Positions 17,244 to 24,231 of a stretch of 39,896 bases of DNA are shown here, piece by piece (the stretch's first letter is position 1; each line of letters opens with the position of its first letter). The translations under genes and the position numbers were made by a program. The DNA lies in assembly GCA_045636865.1 (NCBI GenBank), contig JAZTYJ010000018.1, forward strand, positions 1-39,896, given 5' to 3'. The notes below the pieces were generated by a model, which saw only the letters and a list, made by a program, of their open reading frames with translations, was not told the origin of the DNA and ran no database searches. This DNA comes from SIG480 sp045636865. GTDB lineage: Bacteria; Bacillota; Clostridia; Oscillospirales; JAAYXM01.

Positions 17244-17266
17244 TTCTGCACTTCCTTTATCTTTTC

Positions 17267-17343
17267 TGGCGCGCCCGATTGGATTCGAACCAACGGCCTT
17301 CAGAGTCGGAGTCTGACGCTCTATCCAACTGAGCTACGGGCGC
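17267..17343 (-). tRNA. tRNA-Arg (anticodon CCG)
   Basis: The minus strand folds into a complete cloverleaf of 77 bases. The acceptor arm is GCGCCCG paired with CGGGCGC, with discriminator G and an encoded CCA. The D-arm is GCTCAGTTGGATAGAGC, the anticodon stem is TCAGA/TCTGA around loop CTCCGAC, and the T-arm contains TTCGAAT. The anticodon CCG reads the Arg codon CGG. Confidence 0.97.
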
Positions 17344-17356
17344 ATATTACCTTAAC

Positions 17357-17385
17357 AGTATATCAAAATACTGTTTTTTTGTAAA
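17357..17385 (-). promoter_or_regulatory. Promoter of tRNA-Arg
   Basis: Minus strand TTTACA (17380-17385), 17-base spacer, TATACT (17357-17362), placing the start of transcription about 7 bases upstream of the mature tRNA 5' end. The region also contains an AACAGTAT inverted repeat that overlaps the -10 box. Confidence 0.6.
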
Positions 17386-17449
17386 GGCAAATAGTGCATA
17401 AAATCCTGTATCTTTGAGGAAAATAAAGTTTATGAGGTGAAAAAATTTT

Positions 17450-17893
17450 ATGAATATGTCGAAAAAAGAATACTCCGAGTATGTCAAAGCGCACGAGCCG
17501 AAGTCTCCACATCTTAAAAACTTTATAAAAGCATATGTAATCGGCGGACTTATATGCACACTCGGGCAAGGTTTTATCACTCTTTATTCGTTCTACGGCG
17601 CATCAAAGGATGACGCATCTACTCTCGCATCAATCTCTCTCGTCTTTATCTCCGCTCTTCTTACGGGGCTTGGACTCTATGACAAAATCGCAAAGCACGC
17701 AGGAGCCGGTACGCTCGTTCCTATAACCGGCTTTGCAAACTCAATTGTTTCAGAGTCGATAGAGTTTAAAACCGAAGGTTATATTCTCGGTGTCGGCGCG
17801 AAGATGTTTAATCTCGCAGGTCCTGTCATCGTCTACGGCACGGCGGCGTCGGTTGTTTACGGAATTATCTATTGGATAACGACTTTGTTTTAA
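17450..17893 (+). CDS. spoVAC: Stage V sporulation protein AC
   Basis: This 147-aa membrane protein matches SpoVAC, part of the SpoVA channel that moves dipicolinic acid into and out of the endospore. The conserved N-terminal KxEYxxYVKxHEPKSPHLKNFIKAYVIGGLICTLGQ-type region (quoted in part) leads into a first membrane segment, followed by segments around residues 60-80 and 115-145, with the family motif TLVPITGFANSI between them. Two in-frame ATGs (17450 and 17456) are possible; the first has GAGGTG ten bases upstream. The usual partners spoVAD and spoVAE are not next to it, so here it stands alone between a tRNA and an AraC regulator. It indicates a spore-forming or formerly spore-forming lineage. 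Confidence 0.92.
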   Translation: MNMSKKEYSEYVKAHEPKSPHLKNFIKAYVIGGLICTLGQGFITLYSFYGASKDDASTLASISLVFISALLTGLGLYDKIAKHAGAGTLVPITGFANSIVSESIEFKTEGYILGVGAKMFNLAGPVIVYGTAASVVYGIIYWITTLF

Positions 17894-17896
17894 CAA

Positions 17897-17926
17897 AAAA
17901 GCCCCCTTTGCACAAGGGAGGCTTTT
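17897..17926. terminator. Intrinsic terminator
   Basis: AAAAGCC-CCCTT pairs with AAGGG-GGCTTTT with one mismatch, between convergent spoVAC and the AraC-family gene; A- and T-runs allow use in both directions. Confidence 0.8.
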
Positions 17927-18688
17927 CTATATCTTATACATTCTGTTTTTTGCGGCGTACTCGCTCGGCGTTGTCCCCGTCCGCAGCTTGAATGCGCGAC
18001 AGAAGTGATACAGACTTGAAAATCCGCACTGCTCTGCTATTGCCGTTATCGTAAGCGGTGTGTCAACAAGCAGCTGCTTTGCCTTTCGGATTCGCATATC
18101 AAGAATATACTGCTTCGGTGTGGTTTTCTGATGTGTCGCAAAAAGCTTTCGCAGATACACCTCGCTGATCCCCATTTTCGCTGCAATTTCTTCGTTTGAA
18201 AGATCGGGATCCGATATATTTTCCTCAATATGCAAAATTGCCGATCGCATGGTGGTATGCACCGATGCATCCAATGAAAAAACCTTGCTGAGCAACTCAT
18301 AAAAAACGCTGTATACCTTAAGCCTGTTTTCTTTGTTTAGCATAAGGTTTCTGATGGTTTCAAAATCCTTTACGCAGGCTTTTGGGTTTTCAAGCGGAAA
18401 CACCGCTATCTCATCACTATTATAGTTCTCACACATAAAATTGATAACAGGAAAAAGCCCCTCCTTATCACCATAAAGAGAATACGCTCCACCTTTTGGC
18501 AGAATGACCGCATTATTCTGATTTGATACATACTTCCGGCCGTTCATTGTGTATGTAATCTGCCCTTCAAGGCAGAGAGAAAGACCGTAGTACAGGCGGT
18601 TTTCCATCTCCATACATCTGCCCTTTTCAGAATGGACAATGCCGGGGATTGCTATATCGGTTACAATTATCTTATCGGGAATATACAT
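17927..18688 (-). CDS. AraC-family transcriptional regulator
   Basis: This protein of about 253 aa has a cupin-like sensor half and a C-terminal AraC DNA-binding half. The sensor half includes the strand pair around YYGLSLCLEGQITYTMNGRK and the VILPKGGAYSL motif. The DNA-binding half has HTH 1 around EEIAAKMGISEVYLRKLF and HTH 2 around ITAIAEQCGFSSLYHFCRAFK, ending GTTPSEYAAKNR. Starts at 18694 and 18688 are both in frame; 18688 is preferred because GGTG lies 6 bases before it, whereas it abuts 18694. It is divergent from a quinone-oxidoreductase-like gene whose promoter carries a pair of matching half-sites two turns apart, so activation of that gene by this protein is likely. Confidence 0.87.
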   Translation of the reverse strand: MYIPDKIIVTDIAIPGIVHSEKGRCMEMENRLYYGLSLCLEGQITYTMNGRKYVSNQNNAVILPKGGAYSLYGDKEGLFPVINFMCENYNSDEIAVFPLENPKACVKDFETIRNLMLNKENRLKVYSVFYELLSKVFSLDASVHTTMRSAILHIEENISDPDLSNEEIAAKMGISEVYLRKLFATHQKTTPKQYILDMRIRKAKQLLVDTPLTITAIAEQCGFSSLYHFCRAFKLRTGTTPSEYAAKNRMYKI

Positions 18689-18704
18689 TTGCATCACCAA
18701 GCTG

Positions 18705-18732
18705 ATTATATCACATTTAACAAATAAATCAA
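18705..18732 (-). promoter_or_regulatory. Promoter of AraC-family regulator
   Basis: Minus strand TTGATT (18727-18732), 16-base spacer, TATAAT (18705-18710). The predicted leader is very short, about 10 bases. Confidence 0.55.
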
Positions 18733-18751
18733 CCGTTTTCCGACAATGCAG

Positions 18752-18785
18752 TATCATTTTTGTTAAAGTTATATCATTTTTGCTA
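18752..18785 (+). promoter_or_regulatory. Two direct-repeat activator half-sites
   Basis: TATCATTTTTGTTA (18752-18765) and TATCATTTTTGCTA (18772-18785) are identical at 13 of 14 positions and spaced exactly 20 bp. The second ends at the base before the -35 box of the downstream promoter. This is the canonical layout for an AraC-family activator contacting RNA polymerase. A degenerate third copy may start at 18709. Confidence 0.7.
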
Positions 18786-18814
18786 TTGTCCGTGCAACAC
18801 TTTGCGGATATAAT
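18786..18814 (+). promoter_or_regulatory. Promoter of quinone-oxidoreductase-like gene
   Basis: TTGTCC (18786-18791), 17-base spacer, TATAAT (18809-18814). The -35 is poor while the -10 is perfect, as expected for an activator-dependent promoter. Confidence 0.65.
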
Positions 18815-18857
18815 TACAGATAGACGAATGCAAAGCACTATAAAGGAGAAAAACACG

Positions 18858-19841
18858 ATGAAAGCAATTTTAGTAAATGACGACAGATCTTTAAGATGGG
18901 ACAACGTTCCCGATCCTGTTTGCGGTGAGGAGGACTGCCTTGTAAAAATCGAGGCGAGCGCTCTCAACCGTGCTGCCCTTATGCAGAGAGAGGGCGACTA
19001 TCCTCCACCTCCCGGATGTCCCGAATGGATGGGTCTTGAAATCGCAGGCACTATTACAAAAGTAGGAAAGGTTGCAGCAGAAAAGTCAAACTGGAAAGTC
19101 GGCGACAAAGTCTGCGCTCTTCTCGGCGGCGGCGGATATGCAGAGTATGTAAACGTAAAATACGATATGCTTATGCCGATTCCGAAAAACTGCTCAATGA
19201 TCGAAGCTGCGGCAATCCCCGAGGCTTTTGCAACGGCATATTTGAACCTCTTTATCGAAGGCAAGATTCAGCCGGGAGATACTCTCCTTATGAATGCCGG
19301 TGCATCAGGCCTTGCATCAGTAATTATCCCTATGGCCAAGGCTTTTGGTGTACGTGTCATCACTACAGTTCTCACCGACGAAATTGCAAACAACATCAAG
19401 CATCTGAAGGCGGACCGTGTTGTTGTTACAACCAAAGAAAATATAGCAGATGTTCTCAAAGAGGAGCTTGACGCAGGACACCCTGTTGACGTTGCAATCG
19501 ACTGCCTCGGTGGCGAAATAATGGGCAAGTGCATCCACTTCTTAAAACACGGTGCACGCTGGATAGTTATCGCTGCTCTCGCAGGCACAAAAACTGAAAT
19601 TGACCTCAAAAATATCTACGTCAGAAATGTTCGCATCGTTGGTTCAACTCTCCGTTCAAAATCCCCTGCTGTAAAGGCACAAATTCTCCGCGAACTCGTT
19701 GAAAACGTATGGCCGAAGGTTGAAATTGGTGCCGTTAAGCCAACGATATACAAAGTTTTGCCGATTACAGAAGCCGAGGCTGCTCACGACATTCTATACC
19801 GCGGCGAAAATGTTGGAAAGGTTGTTCTTACGGTAGAATAA
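18858..19841 (+). CDS. Quinone oxidoreductase-like NAD(P)-dependent dehydrogenase (MDR superfamily)
   Basis: This 327-aa protein belongs to the zeta-crystallin/quinone oxidoreductase branch of the medium-chain dehydrogenases (PIG3-like). The GroES-like N-terminal half contains ASALNRAALMQREGDYPPP and GLEIAGTI; the Rossmann half has the nucleotide loop MNAGASGLAS near residue 145 and DCLGG near residue 215. No structural-zinc cysteine cluster is present, in line with zinc-free quinone reductases. ATG 18858 follows AAAGGAG with good spacing; the longer upstream reading frame would run through the promoter. It is divergent from an AraC regulator that probably activates it. Substrate could be a quinone or an enone; undetermined. 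Confidence 0.88.
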   Translation: MKAILVNDDRSLRWDNVPDPVCGEEDCLVKIEASALNRAALMQREGDYPPPPGCPEWMGLEIAGTITKVGKVAAEKSNWKVGDKVCALLGGGGYAEYVNVKYDMLMPIPKNCSMIEAAAIPEAFATAYLNLFIEGKIQPGDTLLMNAGASGLASVIIPMAKAFGVRVITTVLTDEIANNIKHLKADRVVVTTKENIADVLKEELDAGHPVDVAIDCLGGEIMGKCIHFLKHGARWIVIAALAGTKTEIDLKNIYVRNVRIVGSTLRSKSPAVKAQILRELVENVWPKVEIGAVKPTIYKVLPITEAEAAHDILYRGENVGKVVLTVE

Positions 19842-19892
19842 CATTTCACTCAAATTTTAAAAGTAACAAAAAACAGAATATCCGAATAAAAT

Positions 19893-19923
19893 AGCAGGCA
19901 TAAGGTTTTTCCTTATGCCTGCT
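19893..19923 (+). terminator. Stem-loop / weak intrinsic terminator
   Basis: A perfect 13-bp stem (AGCAGGCATAAGG, loop TTTTT) lies 50 bases after the dehydrogenase stop and 8 bases before the ribosome binding site of the next gene. The following TAAATTTT is a poor U-run. It probably terminates the upstream message but could also attenuate the downstream gene. Confidence 0.65.
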
Positions 19924-19945
19924 TAAATTTTGGAGGTGTTGTGTT

Positions 19946-20434
19946 TTGGAATATAACAGACTTTCTGCCGTGCGCTATGCAAGGCGGTGGGCTTTCCGCA
20001 GAAACCCCGAATTTTATAACTTTGATGAACTCGGCGGAGATTGCACGAACTTCGTTTCACAATGCGTATATGCAGGGGCGGGGATAATGAACTTCTCGCA
20101 GGAGCTCGGGTGGTACTACATATCCCCCGATTTGCGCGCACCGTCGTGGACGAGTGTCCGCTTCTTCTATGAGTTTATGACACAAAACGAAGGGCTTGGT
20201 CCGTATGGCTACGATGCGCCGCTTGAAATGGCACTTCCCGGAGATGTAATTCAGCTTGCATACCGCGGAGAAGATTTTTCACACACGCTTTTGGTCGTTG
20301 CAACAGGCAGAGAGCCTGCTCCGCAGAATATTCTTCTCGCCGCGCACACAAATGACGCATACCGCCGCCGGCTTTCGACGTACGACTACTCAGACATCCG
20401 CCTTATCCACATTGAGGCAGTCCGCGATTTTTAA
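19946..20434 (+). CDS. Amidase_6-domain protein (putative cysteine amidase, TTG start)
   Basis: This 162-aa protein is a stand-alone Amidase_6 domain of the papain-like/NlpC-type fold found in many endospore formers. The catalytic cysteine is C33 in GGDCTNFVSQ, the histidine is H113 in FSHTLLVV, and the conserved AAHTNDAYRR (H134, N136) completes the signature. There is no signal peptide or membrane anchor. The start is TTG, inferred because GGAGGTG is placed 7 bases before it and no ATG or GTG lies in frame nearby. Its stop overlaps that of the convergent deacylase gene by three bases within TTAA. The family is often associated with sporulation or cell-wall turnover; the actual substrate is not known. 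Confidence 0.85.
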   Translation: MEYNRLSAVRYARRWAFRRNPEFYNFDELGGDCTNFVSQCVYAGAGIMNFSQELGWYYISPDLRAPSWTSVRFFYEFMTQNEGLGPYGYDAPLEMALPGDVIQLAYRGEDFSHTLLVVATGREPAPQNILLAAHTNDAYRRRLSTYDYSDIRLIHIEAVRDF

Positions 20435-20964
20435 AGCTTAACAAAAGTCGGTGTGTGATTAAGTGCAGGGATTATTTTTTCTGTTATGTCCTTTGTATAA
20501 AGCGCGAGGCTTGACGTGTTTATGCACGGGTGCACTCCGATTTTTTCCGACTTGAGAAGGTCTTCGTCTATAAGGAGCGAAACTTCATTTTCCTTATCGT
20601 TCACAAGCCCCAGAAAGCTGAGTGAGCCGGGTGTTATGTCGAGGAGCTTTTCCATAAGCTCGCCGCTTCCGAAGGAAAGGCGCGCAGAGTTTATCTGTGC
20701 GGATAAGTCCTTTGTCTTAAACGGCTTGTCTGCCGGCATCATGAGAAGATAAAAAGACGTTTGCTGTCGGTTTGTAAGAAAGAGATTCTTGCACATAACC
20801 GTCTCCAAGGTATCATCTATCGCCTTGCAGGCTTCCATCGTCATCGCAGGCTCGTGATCCACTCGCTGATATTCGATACCGAGCAAGTCAAGAAACTCAT
20901 AGGTGCGGATTTCTTTCGGAAGTCTTCCACCGAGGTTTTCGGGGCGTCCTTTTTCTAAAATCAT
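20431..20964 (-). CDS. YbaK/ProX-type aminoacyl-tRNA deacylase
   Basis: This 177-aa protein carries the YbaK/prolyl-tRNA editing domain, which hydrolyses mischarged tRNA in trans (typically Ala-tRNA-Pro or Cys-tRNA-Pro). Landmarks are the VDHEPAMTMEA strand-helix near residue 35, CKNLFLTN near residue 60, the conserved lysine in PFKTKDLS, SFGSGELM, and the GSLSFLGLVN loop that lines the active site. The length and the FGS...TPGSLSFLGL pattern match the ProX/PrdX (prolyl-tRNA deacylase) subgroup better than short YbaK. It stands alone, convergent with the amidase gene. No strong ribosome binding site is seen (GTGAAAG). Confidence 0.87.
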   Translation of the reverse strand: MILEKGRPENLGGRLPKEIRTYEFLDLLGIEYQRVDHEPAMTMEACKAIDDTLETVMCKNLFLTNRQQTSFYLLMMPADKPFKTKDLSAQINSARLSFGSGELMEKLLDITPGSLSFLGLVNDKENEVSLLIDEDLLKSEKIGVHPCINTSSLALYTKDITEKIIPALNHTPTFVKL

Positions 20965-21032
20965 TTTCTTTCACATCCGTTATAAAATAATACATTGAGG
21001 ATATTACATTTTCAGGAAAAAGTCAAGCACTT

Positions 21033-21061
21033 AACACTCTTGCACTCTGCATCATATAATA
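21033..21061 (+). promoter_or_regulatory. Possible mother-cell sigma-type promoter of DUF11 gene
   Basis: CATATAATA (21053-21061) fits the sigma-E/sigma-K -10 pattern CATAnnnTA, with an AC dinucleotide about 16 bases upstream. The same bases contain TATAAT (21055-21060), but no sigma-A -35 hexamer lies at 17 bases. The assignment is tentative. Confidence 0.3.
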
Positions 21062-21098
21062 TACCGCATATGCAAATTCAAATAAGGAGATAAAGATT

Positions 21099-21953
21099 AT
21101 GGCAATCTTTACAAATCAGGCAACTCTTTCCTATAACGATACGACGCTCAACTCAAACGTTGCGGTCGGTGAGCTTCTGGATGTTCTCTCCGCGACGAAG
21201 ACAGCGGTTGGCGACACTTATACGCCGGGTGACAACATCACCTACGCCGTAAGCATCGTAAACACAGGCACAACTCCGCTTGCGAACCTCACCGTTACAG
21301 ACGACCTCGGCGGATATGGGTTTGACGGCGATACGGTTTATCCTCTCGAATATACCGACGGATCGATTCTCTATTATATCAACGGCGTTCTCCAGACACC
21401 GCCGACGGTAGTCTCGACTCCGCCTCTTACGATTTCGGGAATCACGGTTCCTGCCGGCGGAAATGCAACTCTCGTCTACGAGACTTCTGTTACTGAGTAT
21501 GCACCGCCTTTTGAGGGCAGCGAAATAACGAACACCGCAACTGTATCGGGTGAAAGCTTCACAAACGACGTTGAAGCGAGCGAAACCGTTACTGCAGAAA
21601 GCAATTCGGAGCTCACAATAACAAAGAGTATCACCCCGATTCCCGTTGCCGCAAACAGCCGCGTAACGTACACCTTCGTTATTCAGAATACGGGCAATCG
21701 CGCGATTGTCGCAACCGACAACGCGACGGTAACAGACCTTTTTGATCCGATACTCTCAGATCTCGCCGTTTCTTTTGACGGTACTGCATGGCAGGAGGGC
21801 ACAAACTACACCTACAACGAGGCTACAGGTGAGTTTGAAACTCTTCCGGGCGAAATCACTGTTCCTGCCGCAACGTTTGTGCAGGATGATGAAACAGGTC
21901 GCTTCATCACGACTCCGGGAGTTTCTGTCCTCACCGTAACCGGCACAATCTAA
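21099..21953 (+). CDS. DUF11-repeat surface-type protein without signal peptide
   Basis: This 284-aa protein is built of DUF11-type immunoglobulin-like units. The first (about residues 27-165) has the diagnostic TYTPGDNITYAVSIVNTG run (quoted in part) followed by LANLTVTDDLG; a second (about 170-284) begins KSITPIPVAANSRVTYTFVIQNTG-like and contains ATVTDLFDPIL. Sequence is rich in Thr, Val, Asn and Gly with few basic residues, typical of extracellular beta-proteins. Yet there is no signal peptide, LPXTG motif or membrane helix; it begins MAIFTNQATLSYNDT. This suits a protein deposited from the mother cell on the spore surface, or one exported by a non-Sec route. A good AAGGAG precedes ATG. 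Convergent with fliB across a terminator. Confidence 0.8.
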   Translation: MAIFTNQATLSYNDTTLNSNVAVGELLDVLSATKTAVGDTYTPGDNITYAVSIVNTGTTPLANLTVTDDLGGYGFDGDTVYPLEYTDGSILYYINGVLQTPPTVVSTPPLTISGITVPAGGNATLVYETSVTEYAPPFEGSEITNTATVSGESFTNDVEASETVTAESNSELTITKSITPIPVAANSRVTYTFVIQNTGNRAIVATDNATVTDLFDPILSDLAVSFDGTAWQEGTNYTYNEATGEFETLPGEITVPAATFVQDDETGRFITTPGVSVLTVTGTI

Positions 21954-21959
21954 AAGAAA

Positions 21960-21983
21960 AAAGGCTTCTTTTAAGAAGCCTTT
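21960..21983. terminator. Bidirectional intrinsic terminator
   Basis: A perfect 11-bp stem AAAGGCTTCTT/AAGAAGCCTTT with a TT loop, between the DUF11 gene and the convergent fliB-like gene. Confidence 0.8.
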
Positions 21984-21984
21984 A

Positions 21985-22929
21985 CTACATATCAATATAA
22001 AATTCGTCTAAAAGCGCGTTTGTGTTATCCTCCGAATATTCAATTTCTGAAGAAAACATCCTCACAAGTTCAACCTGTTCTTCAAATGAAAACTCACCGT
22101 TTTTCAAAAATGCGCACATACCGAGAGCGTAGATAAGCCACACGCCAAATACCGCAAAGCATGCACGCGCGGCGGCATCTGCCATATCCGATGCTACCCA
22201 GAAATGCCTGTATATGAGATAGACGGCAAACTGCTCGTATTCCGTTTCGCGTGCGGTCATATACTCTCTAAACTCACCGTCGTCCTCGCAAAGCTCTTTT
22301 AAGGCAGAAAGCTTTTCTTGCCACAGCTTGTCCATACATTCAAGCGACAAGAGAAAATCTGCCCATTCGGAGATACTCTTTCGCGAAAGTGATGTTTTGC
22401 AGAGCAAAAGCACATCGGAAAGCCTTTCCTTTATGCTCTTTTCCCTTATCTGAAGAGTTTTTATAAGCTCGTCGCGGAGAGTGAGAATTTCGTCGTCGCA
22501 AGGTTCATTCTCCGCACCAATGAGCACGGTTTTCGTCTTTTTTGAAATGACGAGCCTTGCCGCCTCCTCGCAAGAAAGCCCAAGCCCTGCCTCGCACCTG
22601 TCTCCGATTTCGTTGTAAAATCTCGGGTGTTCGCGGCAAATGTACGAAATATTTTCCTCACCGAGCTCAATTATTATGTCGCAGAGGTTTTTATCATTCA
22701 GAAACGGGCATCGCTCACCCTCACCGAGACGAAAGGAGCATGGTTCCCCAACTTTTATATTCTCTGAAAGTCGCTTTCCCATCTCGCTACCAACGGAATT
22801 GTAAAATCCCATTGTCTTTTCATCAATGTCAATTTCCCAGCCGATGCAACAGCTGTGGCGACACTCACCTGCTACGCACTTAAACTCTTTATAATAATCA
22901 GGACAGATAAAACTCACGTTTTTCACCAC
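21985..22929 (-). CDS. fliB: FliB-like lysine N-methylase
   Basis: This 314-aa protein resembles FliB, the enzyme that methylates lysines of flagellin. The cysteine-rich N-terminus is diagnostic: FKCVAGECRHSCCIGWEIDID near residues 15-35, followed by RCPFLNDKNLCDI and CREHPRFYNEIGDRCEAGLGLSCEEA. These cysteines match the YkgJ/FliB pattern that probably binds an Fe-S cluster or zinc. The C-terminal half is helical. The start is GTG (22927-22929), two bases after the stop of the CapA-like gene, so it is translated as part of that operon. No flagellin or other flagellar gene is in the window, so the methylated target may not be flagellin. Confidence 0.82.
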   Translation of the reverse strand: MVKNVSFICPDYYKEFKCVAGECRHSCCIGWEIDIDEKTMGFYNSVGSEMGKRLSENIKVGEPCSFRLGEGERCPFLNDKNLCDIIIELGEENISYICREHPRFYNEIGDRCEAGLGLSCEEAARLVISKKTKTVLIGAENEPCDDEILTLRDELIKTLQIREKSIKERLSDVLLLCKTSLSRKSISEWADFLLSLECMDKLWQEKLSALKELCEDDGEFREYMTARETEYEQFAVYLIYRHFWVASDMADAAARACFAVFGVWLIYALGMCAFLKNGEFSFEEQVELVRMFSSEIEYSEDNTNALLDEFYIDM

Positions 22930-22931
22930 TA

Positions 22932-24227
22932 TTAAAGCAAAACTTCGATTTCTTCACCGTCAAAGGAAAGCTTTGTGCCATAAGTTTCGCTCATCTCTTT
23001 AACGTGATTGAATATTCTCTCCGAGGTCTGCCTGTCTGCAAGATGCGGAAGTCCCTTTATCTCCTCGTCCATATAGAAGCCGAGCTCTATCGGGCGGAGC
23101 TTTACCTTCGTAACCTTTTTATCCTCCACCTCAAGATACGGAATAAATGAAAGGTAGTTCATTATATCGGTATGAAGACCGCGCTTGCCGCCGTTTGAGC
23201 GAGCATTAAGTGCCTCTTCTGCGCTTGCAGTTATCGGCACGCCATACTTCTCTTTGAAATCCGGCGGAAGAATTTCCACGCAGTTATTCTGGAATGCAAA
23301 ATCTCCGAGAGAGTGAAAAATCGGCTTACCCTTATAAATCTCAACAGGTTTGAGTTCGTGTGTTCCGCCTCCGATAATCGCAGTTGCGCCGGCGTCAATA
23401 CACTCGCGGCAAAACTCCTCTGCATAGAAGTCAGGCTCTTCGTGAGAAAAACCTTTTATATCGTGGCTGTGGAACATAACCAGAACTGCATCGTACTCAT
23501 CTGCAATTTCACGGATTTTGTTGCAGGTGCGCGCTACGTCTCGCGCATCGGGGCGCGTAATCTTTTTCTCCTCATCTCCCTCAATAAAGCGGACTCCGCC
23601 GAAAAAGAAGGTTCCGTCATCTACATAAAATCCCGCTTTTGTATCTGCCACACGCGTACCGTTCATGGCTGTGTTTTTTGCAATCTCTTTCAACACGTTC
23701 ATATGCTCCGGAGTTACCTGAAAGACAGTTGAGTGGCGAAGCGGATTAAGACCGGGGCGCGGAGGAAGGTCAGGGGCCGTCTCTCCCGCGCGTGCCGCGT
23801 CGTTAAACTCCGCGCAGATTGAGATGACCGCGACGCGTCCCTTTTCGTTCTCAAGCACCATCGGCTCTGCTGCCGCCTCCAAACTTTTTCCTATGCCGCA
23901 GTACGGAACCTTGTACTTCTCATATGTCGCAATGCTCGAGAAGAGACCGCCGTAGGAATAGTCCATAGAATGGTTGTTTGATGCGCCGCATCCCGAAAAG
24001 CCGAAGGACATAATCTCCGGCAGAATTTCAGGGCGCGCGTTAACCCATGTGCCGCCGCTGTATGATGACGGGAAGCAGTCAAAATCCGAGAAGTTTGTTT
24101 CGGCATTTACTACCGAAAAATCGCCCTTTAATATGTAATCCCGAACAGCATCGCGACCTGTATAGCCTTTCGGGAAATGCTTTACCATCAAAGCATCGCC
24201 GCCGGCAGTTATTGAAATCTTTTTCAT
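22932..24227 (-). CDS. CapA-like metallophosphatase-family protein (poly-gamma-glutamate type)
   Basis: This 431-aa protein carries a PGA_cap (CapA) domain, a calcineurin-like metallophosphatase fold linked to poly-gamma-glutamate or capsule handling. In order: GGDALM near the N-terminus, NAETNFSD (equivalent to NLE), GASNNHSMDYSYGGL, MFHSHDIKG, and IGGGTHELKPVEIYKGKP followed by FHSLGDFAFQN. These are the conserved metal and substrate motifs. No signal peptide is visible, unlike membrane-bound CapA. An in-frame ATG lies 24 bases earlier (24251), inside the upstream gene; 24227 is chosen because GAGG sits 9 bases before it and homologous proteins begin close to this point. It is 4 bases after the M20 peptidase gene. 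Confidence 0.85.
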   Translation of the reverse strand: MKKISITAGGDALMVKHFPKGYTGRDAVRDYILKGDFSVVNAETNFSDFDCFPSSYSGGTWVNARPEILPEIMSFGFSGCGASNNHSMDYSYGGLFSSIATYEKYKVPYCGIGKSLEAAAEPMVLENEKGRVAVISICAEFNDAARAGETAPDLPPRPGLNPLRHSTVFQVTPEHMNVLKEIAKNTAMNGTRVADTKAGFYVDDGTFFFGGVRFIEGDEEKKITRPDARDVARTCNKIREIADEYDAVLVMFHSHDIKGFSHEEPDFYAEEFCRECIDAGATAIIGGGTHELKPVEIYKGKPIFHSLGDFAFQNNCVEILPPDFKEKYGVPITASAEEALNARSNGGKRGLHTDIMNYLSFIPYLEVEDKKVTKVKLRPIELGFYMDEEIKGLPHLADRQTSERIFNHVKEMSETYGTKLSFDGEEIEVLL

Positions 24228-24231
24228 ACCA

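Noticed and set aside
17352..17380. AACAGTAT hairpin with T-run as a plus-strand terminator
   Set aside because: No plus-strand gene ends there, and the same bases form a good 17-bp-spaced promoter for the minus-strand tRNA.
18689..18967. Long upstream extension of the AraC gene at 17927
   Set aside because: It would run through the divergent promoter region and into the dehydrogenase gene, and it shows no cupin-like sequence.
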